From an uncultured Clostridia bacterium (GTDB lineage: Bacteria > Bacillota_A > Clostridia > Oscillospirales > Oscillospiraceae), in contig CAMKAP010000036.1 in NCBI GenBank assembly GCA_946410505.1, forward strand, positions 1 through 12,511: DNA of 12,511 bases. Reading direction: 5' to 3'. Both the position numbers and the translations under genes were made by a program. Below the pieces are notes generated by a model. It saw only the letters and a program-made list of their open reading frames with translations. It did not search any database and was not told the DNA's origin. Positions 1 through 7,358 of the stretch are shown piece after piece (within the stretch, counting starts at the first letter, position 1; every line of letters starts with the position of its first letter).

Positions 1-483
1 ATCGTTCATTCAGTTTACATAATTCAAGCAATCGTTCAAGTTGTCTCCAGTTTTTCGTAGTATCTGAGTAATTGTGCATCGCAGTACGACGCTACCACCC
101 TTCTGATCTTATTTGAAATATTGTCCCAAATAGGCGGTACTATTTCAATTTGATCATGTAATTGACAAGCAAATGGAGCGACTTGAAGAATCAGCAGCAC
201 TGGGATTGTGGAGCTATGCTGCTTATGTGATCTCCCCCGATCTTGCTGTAACAAATGAAGTCGCCCATATGTTTATGTCTTTGACACAAGGAAGAGGTTC
301 CTATTCAGAACAGCCTGCAATCAATATTTGGAATGGACAAGACTCGAATGCACAAATTCAGGTTTCTCAGATCCATCGAATAGTTTCTCTTTGCTGTTGC
401 TTCTGTTCCTGTTGATAATTGTTGTAAGTCGAAAAGACATGGATGTATCAATCCTGTGATTTATTCCCAGACGTAACTGCCTG
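1..483. other. AT-rich flank without an intact gene
   Basis: This stretch lies downstream of the araC-type gene and has clearly lower GC than the genes to its right, judged by eye. I see no complete gene, tRNA, IS inverted repeat or clear terminator. Two weak coding-like traces exist. One is a plus-strand open frame at 134-415, listed separately. The other is a minus-strand frame that opens with ATG at 79 and runs off the left edge (26 codons, containing NWRQLERLLELCKLNER). It has no convincing ribosome binding site at normal spacing, so I do not call it a gene. The base-composition step near 470 may mark the edge of the catabolic island. Confidence 0.5.
134..415 (+). pseudogene. possible remnant of a HerA/DUF87-like ATPase gene
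   Basis: The frame is open from just after a TAG at 131 to a TGA at 413 (93 codons), and reads like real protein over roughly codons 5-75. It has a charged helix (DHVIDKQMERLEES), then LGLWSYAAYVISPD, then EVAHMFMSLTQGRGSYSEQ, and ends in a cysteine-rich tail unlike the rest. There is no ribosome binding site before the only ATG (173), and upstream codons in this frame contain stops. The order 'W..AAY.ISPD....N..A....SL.QG..S' recalls the middle of HerA/DUF87-type or TraC-like conjugation ATPases, but this is from memory of the family and uncertain. If correct, this is a short internal fragment of a much longer gene, left by a deletion or an old mobile element. It could also be chance. Confidence 0.3.
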
Positions 484-1683
484 TCAATGCTCCGTCACTT
501 CTTTTGCGCGGTACTGATCCCGAAAAATGCGCGGCGAGACACCCTTAAACTGCTTGAAGATCTTGCCGAAGTAGCTCTGAGACGGAAAGTGGACGTACTC
601 CGCGATCTCCATCAGGGAGAGCTCCGAATACATCAAAAGATTGGCCGCACGAAAGACACGTTCTTCGTTGATATAGTCCTGCAGACACCGGCCTGTCTCC
701 TTCTTGAACAGCTTGGATAAATGGGTGGGACTAATGCCGATGCTCTCGGCGATATCGTCCAGGTATATCTTTTCCCGGTAATGTTTGCGCACGTAATCCT
801 TGGCGCGCTCCACATGGCTGGAGGTCCGGGTTTTTTCCAGCTTCTGCTTGACGCGTACGGTCAGTTCCTCAATGGCGCGGTTGCGGTAGTGCAGCAGATG
901 GGCGGGGTCCTGGGCGCTGTCGCATTTTTGAATGTAATAGCCGCTCAGACGGTAGCCCTCCTCAGGCGGAATCCCGCCCTCAATGGCGGCCCTGGTGCAC
1001 AGGGAGATGCCGATGATGGCCAGGTTCCGCCAGTGGGAAACCTCTGTGCGGGAGAGACGCCCGCTGTCCCGGTCCATGCTCTCAGCCAGGCGGATCGCAT
1101 CCTCCGTACGGCCTTCCCGGATGGCCTGCATCAGCAGCTGCTCCTCATGATAACCGTGACGATAGGAGGCATCATCGTTTTCCGCTTCTTCCTTTAGCAC
1201 AAATTGAACCTGTTCCGTCCGAACGCCCCGTTCACTCTGATTGATCAGCCGATTGAGCTGCATCAATTCCTCATTTTCCAGATTTCCGTTTTTTAACGCG
1301 GAATTGGTCAGAAGGATCATATTCCGGATCTCAGGGAGGGCAAAGCACGGCAAAAGCCTCGCTTCATCGTACTCGATTCCATAGAAAGAATACATCTGCC
1401 GACGCTTGGATGCGCTCAATCGTTCACTGCACATAGGCCCCATATAAAGGAAGCCCTCCCCGGCGTGCAGGGCTGCAAAATATGCACCATCCTTCTCTCT
1501 TAACAGGAAGGGCGCTCTCTGTCCGGCGATACCGGAACGCAGTGCGTCCCTGACACGCGCACACTGCATAAGGGGGCTGTCCTGTATGCTGTCAAAGAAG
1601 GCGACCAGACTGCCGTCCGGCGCTTCATAAACAAGATCCACCTTGATGACGGAGCAGAGGATGCGGATATGATTTTCTGCCAT
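484..1683 (-). CDS. AraC-family transcriptional regulator
   Basis: This 399-residue protein is a probable DNA-binding activator of the neighbouring glycoside genes. The C-terminal ~105 residues (about 290-392) are a typical double helix-turn-helix AraC domain. The first HTH is around 308-329 (DDIAESIGISPTHLSKLFKK) and the second around 356-378 (LMEIAEYVHFPSQSYFGKIF), followed by the family's closing GVSPRIFR. The N-terminal ~285 residues are not a cupin-type AraC sensor. They resemble the poorly characterised helical input region of large Clostridia AraC proteins (for example TEVSHWRNL and LCTRAAIEGG), so the ligand is unknown. The start is supported by GGGGAGGTG placed 5 bases before the ATG. 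The gene is divergent from the rhamnosidase gene. Its promoter region holds one of three copies of a 36-bp motif that also precedes two other operons, so it is the best local candidate for the protein that binds it. Family call is firm; regulon assignment is inference. Confidence 0.93.
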   Translation of the reverse strand: MAENHIRILCSVIKVDLVYEAPDGSLVAFFDSIQDSPLMQCARVRDALRSGIAGQRAPFLLREKDGAYFAALHAGEGFLYMGPMCSERLSASKRRQMYSFYGIEYDEARLLPCFALPEIRNMILLTNSALKNGNLENEELMQLNRLINQSERGVRTEQVQFVLKEEAENDDASYRHGYHEEQLLMQAIREGRTEDAIRLAESMDRDSGRLSRTEVSHWRNLAIIGISLCTRAAIEGGIPPEEGYRLSGYYIQKCDSAQDPAHLLHYRNRAIEELTVRVKQKLEKTRTSSHVERAKDYVRKHYREKIYLDDIAESIGISPTHLSKLFKKETGRCLQDYINEERVFRAANLLMYSELSLMEIAEYVHFPSQSYFGKIFKQFKGVSPRIFRDQYRAKEVTEH

Positions 1684-1712
1684 GGTCAGGCACCTCCCCG
1701 GTCTTTTTCTTC

Positions 1713-1741
1713 AGCATATCACAGCGAGGCCAAAATGAAAA
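1713..1741 (-). promoter_or_regulatory. predicted promoter of the araC-type gene
   Basis: Reading the minus strand, TTTTCA (complement of 1736-1741) and TATGCT (complement of 1713-1718) are separated by 17 bp. A TG one base before the -10 gives an extended -10. The implied leader before the regulator's ATG at 1683 is about 20-25 bases. The -35 lies inside the 36-bp operator at 1729-1764, so a bound regulator would cover its own promoter, which suggests autoregulation. Prediction from sequence only. Confidence 0.5.
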
Positions 1742-1764
1742 CAAAAAATACAGAAAAACGATAG
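1729..1764 (+). promoter_or_regulatory. operator copy 1 (36-bp motif) before the rhamnosidase gene
   Basis: This is the first of three copies of a motif. From left to right it has GCCAAA (motif positions 1-6), CAAAAA (14-19), ACAGAA (22-27) and TAG (34-36). Compared with copies 2 and 3, 22 of the 36 positions are identical in all three with no gaps. The right end lies exactly 20 bp before the TATGAT -10 hexamer, and its final TAG begins a poor -35. The repeated A-rich CCAAA and CAAAAA elements lie about 12 bp apart, as expected for AraC-type proteins that contact one DNA face over two or more helical turns. Assignment to the adjacent AraC protein is inference. Confidence 0.7.
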
Positions 1765-1790
1765 TCCTTTCCTGTCCCTTGTGGTATGAT
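1762..1790 (+). promoter_or_regulatory. promoter P1 for the rhamnosidase gene
   Basis: An extended -10 (TGG then TATGAT at 1785-1790) sits 17 bp after the weak -35 TAGTCC (1762-1767), which shares only three bases with TTGACA. Transcription would start near 1797, leaving a leader of about 33 bases before the ATG at 1830. The poor -35 overlapped by the operator suggests dependence on an activator. Confidence 0.6.
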
Positions 1791-1829
1791 AGCGGCATGA
1801 TGCTGACGAATGCTGCAGGAGGTCAACGT

Positions 1830-4025
1830 ATGGCTGCTGTCAATCGAGGAAAATGGATCTGTCCCCCGGGAAGCGTATGCGAAGCGATCGATCAAGCACG
1901 GCTCGTTTGCTTCCGAAAGGAGCTCAGTCTTTCCGGCTCAACAGAAAAAATGCCGGTTCGCATCTCGGCGGACGGCCGGTATAAACTCTATGCCAACGGC
2001 AAGCTTGTCTGCTTCGGACCCTGCAAGGGAGACGACAAGCGCCGCTATATGGACGAGCCGGATCTGCGTCCCTACTTGAGACCGGGGCGGAATCTTCTGG
2101 CGGTGGAAGTGCTGCTGGTCGGGAGCGACGCCTGGAACAGCAACCACAGCCTGTTTACCACGGGACTGAACGGCCTGTACCTGGAAGGGATCGCGCCGGA
2201 GGGCTGGCGCTGCCATGCCCGCGATACCGTCCGCTTTTTCGCTGAAGAAGAGGGCTTCTCCCCGCTGCACATACATGAAGAAGCGACCGGAGACCCCGCT
2301 GCGGCCGGATGGAAAGACGCGGATTTCGACGACAGCGCTTGGGATACGGCGCAGCTCTGCGCCGACGAGGACGTTCCGGCGATCCTCCGCGGCGAGAATC
2401 TGCTTCCGCGCCCCATTCCCTTTATGGAGCAGAAGCCGCACGCCTTCACTCTGCCGCTACATACGGTGGCGGCGCATAGCGAAGAGCGCTTTGTTCTGGA
2501 CGCCGGGGAAGAGATGACCGCGTTCCTGACCCTTGCCCTCAGCGGTGGAAAGGGAGCTGTGATCGAGCTGCTGCAGAGCGAGTGCTATGTGATGCCGGAA
2601 GGAAAAGGCCATCGGCTCGACCGTGTGAACGGCCATCTTGAGGGTTACACAGATTCCTATACGGTGGCCGGCTTTGACCGTGAAGTCTATGAGCCGTTCT
2701 GGTTCCGTACCTTCCGTTTCCTGCAGGTGACGATCCGCACGGCGGGGGAGCCGCTGGAGCTGAAGGCCCTGCGCTATGACGAGACAGGCTATCCGCTGGA
2801 GGTCAAAACATCGGTCACGACCTCCGATCCGACGCTTGACCCGATCTGGGACATCAGCCTGCGCACCCTGCGACGGTGCATGCACGACACCTATATGGAC
2901 TGCCCCTTCTATGAGCAGCTGCAGTACGTGCAGGATACCCGCTCGGAGATCCTGTATACCTATGCCGTCTCGGCAGACGATCGGCTGGCCCGGCAGGCGA
3001 TCGACGATTTTGCCTGCTCCCAGCGCCCCGACGGGCTGCTCAACGCCTGCTATCCCAACAAAAACGCCAACGTGATCCCCGGCTTTTCTCTCTACTACAT
3101 CCTCATGCTGCACGATCACATGATGTACTTCGGAGAAAAGGGACTGATCCGGCAGTATCTGCCCACCGTGGAGCGCATCCTGCAGTTCTTTCACAGCCAC
3201 CGCACGCGAAGCGGCCTTGTGGATAAGGTGGGCGGTGTCAACGGGGAGGCGGCGGTATGGTCCTTCATCGACTGGGCCTCGGAGTGGATGCCCACCACCG
3301 GCATGCCGACGGCGGGACTATACGGTCCGCTTACGATGGAAAGCCTACTTTATCTCTACGGCTTGCAGAAGGCTGCGGAGCTGGCGGACTGGATTGGGGA
3401 GACGGCGCTTGCCGGGGAATGGCGCAATCAGGCAGAAACCCTTCGCCTTGCGATTCGACAAGACTGCATGGACGACAGCGGCATGCTCACCGACGGGCCG
3501 GGTCGAACGGAGCTGAGCCAGCAGGCGCAGGTCTTCGGCGTGCTGACCGGGGCACTGACTGAGGAAGAAGGACGGCAAAACCTGTTGCGCACGGTGGAGG
3601 ATCGGACGATCACCCAGTGCACGGTGGCCATGTGCTTCTATCTGTTCCGCGCGCTGGAGAAAACCGGACTCTACGAATATACCGACCGGTATTGGGATAT
3701 CTGGCGCGAGATGGTTCAAAACGGCTGCAGTACCTGCGTGGAATCACCGGGGAGCTATGCCCGCTCCGAGTGCCATGCCTGGGGCTCGCTGGCGCTGTAT
3801 GAGCTGCCGACGGTCATCCTCGGCGTGCGTCCTGCCGCGCCGGGCTATGAGAAGATCGAGGTACACCCGGTTCCCGGCATGCTGACAAGCGCTTCCGGCA
3901 CAGTGCATACGCCGAGAGGTAATCTAAACGTCTCTTGGAAAAAGTCAGAGAGCGGAATCGATCTGCAAATCAGCGGGGACGCGGATGCCGTCCGTAGGAT
4001 CATCCCAAACAAAGAACAAAAATAA
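1830..4025 (+). CDS. GH78 family alpha-L-rhamnosidase-like glycoside hydrolase
   Basis: The 731-residue enzyme is predicted to remove terminal alpha-L-rhamnose from glycosides. No signal peptide is seen, so it is probably cytoplasmic. The N-terminal beta-sandwich part carries the rhamnosidase signature ADGRYKLYANGK (48-59) and GPCKGD (63-68). The (alpha/alpha)6 catalytic region spans about 335-660. It has DCPFYEQLQYVQD (357-369), whose D357, E362 and D369 align with the catalytic-site residues around the general acid of GH78; FIDW (479-482); and CVESPGSYARSECHAW (636-651), whose E638 fits the general-base position. A C-terminal beta domain follows (LGVRPAAPGYEKIEVHP, 664-680). The start is set by AGGAGGT at 1817-1823. 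An in-frame TTG at 1779 lies upstream of the promoter -10 and cannot be the start. Compared with the common DCPxRE...GD motif, Arg is Tyr361 and Gly is Gln368, so it is a divergent member. Rhamnose release is likely but not proven. Confidence 0.85.
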   Translation: MAAVNRGKWICPPGSVCEAIDQARLVCFRKELSLSGSTEKMPVRISADGRYKLYANGKLVCFGPCKGDDKRRYMDEPDLRPYLRPGRNLLAVEVLLVGSDAWNSNHSLFTTGLNGLYLEGIAPEGWRCHARDTVRFFAEEEGFSPLHIHEEATGDPAAAGWKDADFDDSAWDTAQLCADEDVPAILRGENLLPRPIPFMEQKPHAFTLPLHTVAAHSEERFVLDAGEEMTAFLTLALSGGKGAVIELLQSECYVMPEGKGHRLDRVNGHLEGYTDSYTVAGFDREVYEPFWFRTFRFLQVTIRTAGEPLELKALRYDETGYPLEVKTSVTTSDPTLDPIWDISLRTLRRCMHDTYMDCPFYEQLQYVQDTRSEILYTYAVSADDRLARQAIDDFACSQRPDGLLNACYPNKNANVIPGFSLYYILMLHDHMMYFGEKGLIRQYLPTVERILQFFHSHRTRSGLVDKVGGVNGEAAVWSFIDWASEWMPTTGMPTAGLYGPLTMESLLYLYGLQKAAELADWIGETALAGEWRNQAETLRLAIRQDCMDDSGMLTDGPGRTELSQQAQVFGVLTGALTEEEGRQNLLRTVEDRTITQCTVAMCFYLFRALEKTGLYEYTDRYWDIWREMVQNGCSTCVESPGSYARSECHAWGSLALYELPTVILGVRPAAPGYEKIEVHPVPGMLTSASGTVHTPRGNLNVSWKKSESGIDLQISGDADAVRRIIPNKEQK

Positions 4026-4039
4026 CAGAATAACGATAG
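4004..4039 (+). promoter_or_regulatory. operator copy 2 (36-bp motif) before the DUF3237/GH-A operon
   Basis: This is the second copy of the motif: CCCAAA, then CAAAAA, ACAGAA and TAG at the same motif positions as in copies 1 and 3. From ACAGAA onward it is nearly identical to copy 1 (a single difference over 15 bp). Its left part overlaps the last seven codons and the stop of the rhamnosidase gene. Its right end is again exactly 20 bp before a -10 hexamer (TACAAT at 4060-4065). Because part lies in coding sequence, conservation of the A-rich elements is all the more notable. Confidence 0.7.
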
Positions 4040-4065
4040 CAAAATGACTTCCTTTCCCTTACAAT
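4037..4065 (+). promoter_or_regulatory. promoter P2 for the DUF3237/GH-A/esterase operon
   Basis: The -10 is TACAAT (4060-4065), 17 bp after the weak -35 TAGCAA (4037-4042). Expected transcription start is near 4072. The -10 lies in the loop and inner stem of the hairpin at 4041-4085, so the promoter is nested in the terminator of the preceding gene. The leader to the ATG at 4108 is about 36 bases. Confidence 0.55.
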
Positions 4066-4091
4066 AAGGACAAGGAAGTCATTTTATTCTA
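4041..4091 (+). terminator. rho-independent terminator after the rhamnosidase gene
   Basis: A long inverted repeat is centred on 4063. AAAATGACTTCCTT (4041-4054) pairs perfectly with 4072-4085. After two mismatches, CCTTA (4057-4061) pairs with TAAGG (4065-4069) around a 3-base loop, so 19 of 21 positions pair. The A-run on the 5' arm and U-rich stretch on and after the 3' arm (TTTTATTCTATT) fit an intrinsic terminator working in both directions. Transcripts starting at P2 begin at about 4072 and lack the 5' arm, so they should not be terminated by it. Confidence 0.75.
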
Positions 4092-4107
4092 TTGGCAGGA
4101 GGCGGCT

Positions 4108-4542
4108 ATGAAACAGAAACCGGTTATGGATATCAAAATCGAGGCCAACGGCCCGGCAATCCATTTACAAGGCGAAAACGGCGAGGTGCTGATGGTGCCC
4201 TTCAAGGGCAGCGTGAAAAGTGATCTGTTCAACGGCATTGTGGAGCCCTGCGGCGTGGATACCCAGGTCGTCAATGCCGCCCATGTGCGCCATATGTCCG
4301 CCCGCTATATGCTCACCGGCAAGGACAGCACGGGCAAGGATGCGCACATCTTTGTGGAGAACAACGGCTGGTTTGATGATCTCACCAAGACCATGCCCTT
4401 CCACACGGTGCCGACCTTCTATACCGACAGCGTCGCCCTGGCGCCTTACCTGCACCGCAATGCGTTTACCGGGGAGGGTGTGGATGAGACAGACGGCCTG
4501 CACATCTACTTCTATGAGATTGGAGGACAGGTGGATGCATGA
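4108..4542 (+). CDS. DUF3237-like small beta-rich protein
   Basis: A 144-residue protein of unknown function, cytoplasmic by lack of any signal or membrane segment. The middle resembles DUF3237 proteins: GSVKSDLFNGIVEPCGVD (33-50), then ARYMLTGKDSTGKDAHIFVENNG (65-87, described here by its ends) and a late PTFYTD. The length matches that family's usual single beta-barrel domain of about 150 residues. The start is supported by AGGAGG (4097-4102) five bases before the ATG; a second in-frame ATG at 4126 lacks such a site. It is the first gene of the P2 operon, and its last eight bases overlap the start of the next gene (ATGCATGA), so the two are probably translationally coupled and may act together. 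No catalytic residue can be named. The DUF assignment is from recognition of the pattern and could be wrong at subfamily level. Confidence 0.7.
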   Translation: MKQKPVMDIKIEANGPAIHLQGENGEVLMVPFKGSVKSDLFNGIVEPCGVDTQVVNAAHVRHMSARYMLTGKDSTGKDAHIFVENNGWFDDLTKTMPFHTVPTFYTDSVALAPYLHRNAFTGEGVDETDGLHIYFYEIGGQVDA

Positions 4543-5737
4543 GCGTTTTTACGGCGTAGGTGAACCGCTCATTCAGCGCGAGCGCGATCAGGGGATCGAC
4601 GCGGCGGCTTATCTGGATCTTGTCAAGGGCCTGGGCTGCAGCGCCTACCGCAGCTGGATGCATCTGACGGAGTTGCTGGTCGATCCCACGACGCCCAACA
4701 CGGAAGAGGTCGCGCGGCACCGGCGGCTGCTGGACCGTGCGGCGGAGCTGGATATCGAAGTCACAGCCATGAGCCATGAGTGGTTTTTGCCTGCCGGCTG
4801 CAAGCAGCGAAAAGGACACGCGATGCCGAAGCGCGATCTGACTGAGGGAAGCCTGTATATGCGTGCGCTGGAAATGCTCGAACAGAGCTGGTATACCATG
4901 GCGCAGATCTTCCCGCAGGTGTCGATCTGGGAGGTCGGCAATGAGTGGAACCTGGACGCTTTCCTCCATCCAGATGGCTTCCTTGATTCAGACATGTCCG
5001 AACCTTTTACAGCGGACGAGAAGATGGACATTGCCGTAGACATGATGTACTTTTCCGCCCGCGGCATCCGCCTGGGAAATCCAAAAGCCAAGGTTGCTTC
5101 CTTCTCTCCGGCGCTGTCTACTCCCGGCCTGGGCGGGGACATGCCGGACTACCTCCCGGTGATGTACGGCGTGGCCTGGACGCTGGACAAGGTCTACTCC
5201 CGCATCAAGAGCGGAAAATTCTGGTCCACGAACACGGACGACTATTTCGACCTCGTCGCCTGGCACCCCTACGTGTTCACCAACCGTGATGTGCCGGATG
5301 CGGATCTGTTTCTGGATGTTGACGAGCCGGATCAGCTCTGGAAGAGTTACAACGACGCGGCCTGGAAGGTGATGAAAAAGTACGACGACGGCCACAAGCA
5401 GGTGCTGCTCACCGAGTCCGGCTTTACCGACTGCGGCAATCCCGAGTGGGAGAGGCGCTACGCCGGGTACAACAAAAAGATGCTGGAGATCGCACGGGAG
5501 CTGCCCTATGTGCGCACGCTCCACAATTTCCGGCTTCTCAACGAAAATGCCATGCTGCAGCGTGCGGGCATCGAGGACAATCAGATCGGCGGGCTGACGG
5601 AGGTGTATTTCGGCCTCTTCACCGACCCGGAGGACGGCTGCAAACCCCGCGCCAGAGCAAAGGCGATTCAGGAAATGACCGGCAGCACGGAAGATTTGGA
5701 AGAACTTGGCGCGAAAGTCGCGCAGACAAAAAGATAA
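4535..5737 (+). CDS. clan GH-A (TIM-barrel) glycoside hydrolase-like protein, family unassigned
   Basis: The 400-residue protein has the layout of a retaining clan GH-A glycosidase. The strand-4 motif WEVGNEWN (132-139) gives Asn136-Glu137 as the expected acid/base pair. VAWHPY (241-246) matches the His-containing strand of GH5/GH39/GH51-like barrels. VLLTESGF (290-297) gives Glu294 as the expected nucleophile on strand 7. No signal peptide is present. The start at ATG 4535 is supported by GGAGG at 4522-4526. An open reading in the same frame extends far upstream but is a shadow of the preceding gene. It overlaps the DUF3237-like gene by 8 bases and is followed 14 bases later by the esterase. 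I do not recognise a named GH family; GH5- or GH39-like are the nearest in feel. The context suggests cleavage of a plant-type glycoside, but the substrate is unknown. Confidence 0.75.
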   Translation: MHERFYGVGEPLIQRERDQGIDAAAYLDLVKGLGCSAYRSWMHLTELLVDPTTPNTEEVARHRRLLDRAAELDIEVTAMSHEWFLPAGCKQRKGHAMPKRDLTEGSLYMRALEMLEQSWYTMAQIFPQVSIWEVGNEWNLDAFLHPDGFLDSDMSEPFTADEKMDIAVDMMYFSARGIRLGNPKAKVASFSPALSTPGLGGDMPDYLPVMYGVAWTLDKVYSRIKSGKFWSTNTDDYFDLVAWHPYVFTNRDVPDADLFLDVDEPDQLWKSYNDAAWKVMKKYDDGHKQVLLTESGFTDCGNPEWERRYAGYNKKMLEIARELPYVRTLHNFRLLNENAMLQRAGIEDNQIGGLTEVYFGLFTDPEDGCKPRARAKAIQEMTGSTEDLEELGAKVAQTKR

Positions 5738-5751
5738 AAGGGAGGATCACC

Positions 5752-7311
5752 ATGGCAGAGTACATTGTACAGACCAACAGCGGCAAGGTCAGAGGCTACG
5801 AGAGAGACGGCATCGTCGAATACCTGGGCATCCCCTACGCTGAAGCTCCGGTTGGCGCGCTGCGCTTCAAGCGGTCTCTTCCCAAAGCCCCCTGGGAGGG
5901 CGTGTTCGATGCAAAGGAATACGGCTCCCCGGCGGTGCAGTTTGACGAGGGCAAGCCCCGCGGCAGTGAAGACTGTCTGTTCGTGAATGTCCAGCGGCCG
6001 CTGGAGGGCGAAAAGCTGCCGGTCTTCGTTTGGATCCATGGCGGCGGATACAATACGGGCGCTGCCAGCGATGGGATCTACAACGGCAAAGCCTTCGCCC
6101 GGGACGAGCTGGTGTTCGTCTCCTTCCAGTACCGCATGAACGTGCTGGGCTTCTATGACTTCACCACCTTCCCCGGCTGTGAGAATTTTGATTCCAACTG
6201 CGGCCTGAGCGACCAGATTCTGGCGCTTAAGTGGATCCATGAGAACATCGAATTCTTCGGCGGAGACCCGAATCGCGTCACCATCGCCGGCGAATCGGCG
6301 GGCGGTGCCTCCGTGGTCAATATGCTGGCAGTTCCCTCCGTGAAGGGCTGTTTCCAGCAGGCCATTGCCCAGAGCGCCCTGCCCAACTGCGTGACGACTC
6401 ATCAGGTGGCCCGTGCCAACATTGCGCTGTTTCTGGAGGGCATGGGCTGGACTGAGGCGGAGATGGCGGAGAAGCTCCTCACCGGCGATCCCTACAGCTT
6501 CCTCAAGGGCAACAACTATGTGGCCGCCCATCACCAGTATCGCAATCCCGGCATGTTTCTGCCCTCACCGGTGCAGGATGATCTGCTTCCTGTGCGGCCT
6601 ATCGACGCCATCCGCGGCGGCAGTGCCGAGGGTGTGAAGCTCATCATCGGCACCAATATGCACGAAGGCACCATGTTCGTCCATCCGGAGAATACGGGCT
6701 TCCCCAACTCCTGGACCATGATCGCCGAGATGTTGGAGAAGAACAAGCACGCCGACGCGATCCCCGATGTGGTTGGCTTTTATCATCCCTCTGCCCGCGA
6801 CTCTTTTGTGCTGTTCCAGCATCAGAACGACCAGGAGGGCGGGAAATTCGGCGGAAGCGGCGACCACCGGCAGATCGGCGGCGACCCCTTCATCCGCTTT
6901 GCCACAGACTACGCTTTTGAGATGCCCGCCATCAAGGTGGCCATGGGGCAGAAGAAGTACACAGACGACGTGTGGATGTACCGCTACGAGCTTGTCACTG
7001 CCTCCGGCGTTGCCACCGGCTGGAAGGCCAGCCATGCCTTCGAACTGCCCGCCGTTTTTGAAAACAAGGACTTCCATTTCAGTCACTTTGTCTTCGACGG
7101 AGAGCCGGAGGAGGTCTTTGACAAGATCGCAGCCGAAATGCACGGAGACTGGGTGCGCTTTACCAAGACCGGTGAGCCGAATCCCGACTGGGCTCGCTTT
7201 GAGGGCGCCAACTCCCCTGTGCGGATCTTCAACCGCGACACCCGCACCGAGCAGCTGGACCGCCGTCACCTGATGCAGATCTGGGGCGACATGCGGTTCT
7301 ACGAAGTATAA
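5752..7311 (+). CDS. type-B carboxylesterase (alpha/beta hydrolase)
   Basis: A 519-residue serine esterase of the carboxylesterase/cholinesterase family, predicted to hydrolyse carboxylic esters such as acyl groups on a glycoside. It has the oxyanion-hole motif HGGGY (96-100), the EDCLFVNV signature (73-80), and the nucleophile elbow GESAGG with Ser182. Glu305 (in NMHEGTMF) is the expected acid and His428 (in KASHAFELP) the expected base, so the triad is complete. The length is normal for bacterial members (about 500). No signal peptide is seen, unlike many secreted homologues. GGGAGG (5740-5745) precedes the ATG by six bases. It is the third gene of the P2 operon, 14 bases after the GH-A gene. 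No clear terminator follows; operator copy 3 begins 12 bases after its stop, so read-through into the transporter operon is possible. Confidence 0.92.
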   Translation: MAEYIVQTNSGKVRGYERDGIVEYLGIPYAEAPVGALRFKRSLPKAPWEGVFDAKEYGSPAVQFDEGKPRGSEDCLFVNVQRPLEGEKLPVFVWIHGGGYNTGAASDGIYNGKAFARDELVFVSFQYRMNVLGFYDFTTFPGCENFDSNCGLSDQILALKWIHENIEFFGGDPNRVTIAGESAGGASVVNMLAVPSVKGCFQQAIAQSALPNCVTTHQVARANIALFLEGMGWTEAEMAEKLLTGDPYSFLKGNNYVAAHHQYRNPGMFLPSPVQDDLLPVRPIDAIRGGSAEGVKLIIGTNMHEGTMFVHPENTGFPNSWTMIAEMLEKNKHADAIPDVVGFYHPSARDSFVLFQHQNDQEGGKFGGSGDHRQIGGDPFIRFATDYAFEMPAIKVAMGQKKYTDDVWMYRYELVTASGVATGWKASHAFELPAVFENKDFHFSHFVFDGEPEEVFDKIAAEMHGDWVRFTKTGEPNPDWARFEGANSPVRIFNRDTRTEQLDRRHLMQIWGDMRFYEV

Positions 7312-7322
7312 CAACAAGTTGT

Positions 7323-7358
7323 GCCAAAATAAGGGCAAAAATTACAGAATATTTGTAG
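7323..7358 (+). promoter_or_regulatory. operator copy 3 (36-bp motif) before the transporter operon
   Basis: This is the third copy: GCCAAAAT at the left, CAAAAA in the centre, ACAGAATA, then TAG. Its left 27 bp match copy 1 without gaps at 22 positions. The right end is exactly 20 bp before the TATTAT -10 at 7379-7384, the same spacing as in copies 1 and 2. It lies entirely in the gap between the esterase and the transporter. Confidence 0.7.

Noticed and set aside
1779..1829. Upstream TTG start extending the rhamnosidase by 17 codons
   Set aside because: It lies before the -10 of the only promoter I see and lacks a ribosome binding site, while ATG 1830 has AGGAGGT at ideal spacing.
2457..3200. 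247-codon minus-strand open frame inside the rhamnosidase gene
   Set aside because: It is antisense shadow without ribosome binding site or recognisable domain.
4220..4534. Long 5' extension of the GH-A gene in the same frame
   Set aside because: It is fully inside the DUF3237-like gene in another frame, with low-complexity arginine/proline-rich shadow sequence. ATG 4535 has a GGAGG.
5446..5751. 5' extension of the esterase into the GH-A gene
   Set aside because: It is shadow sequence of the GH-A gene; the true start at 5752 has GGGAGG and begins the family's N-terminus.
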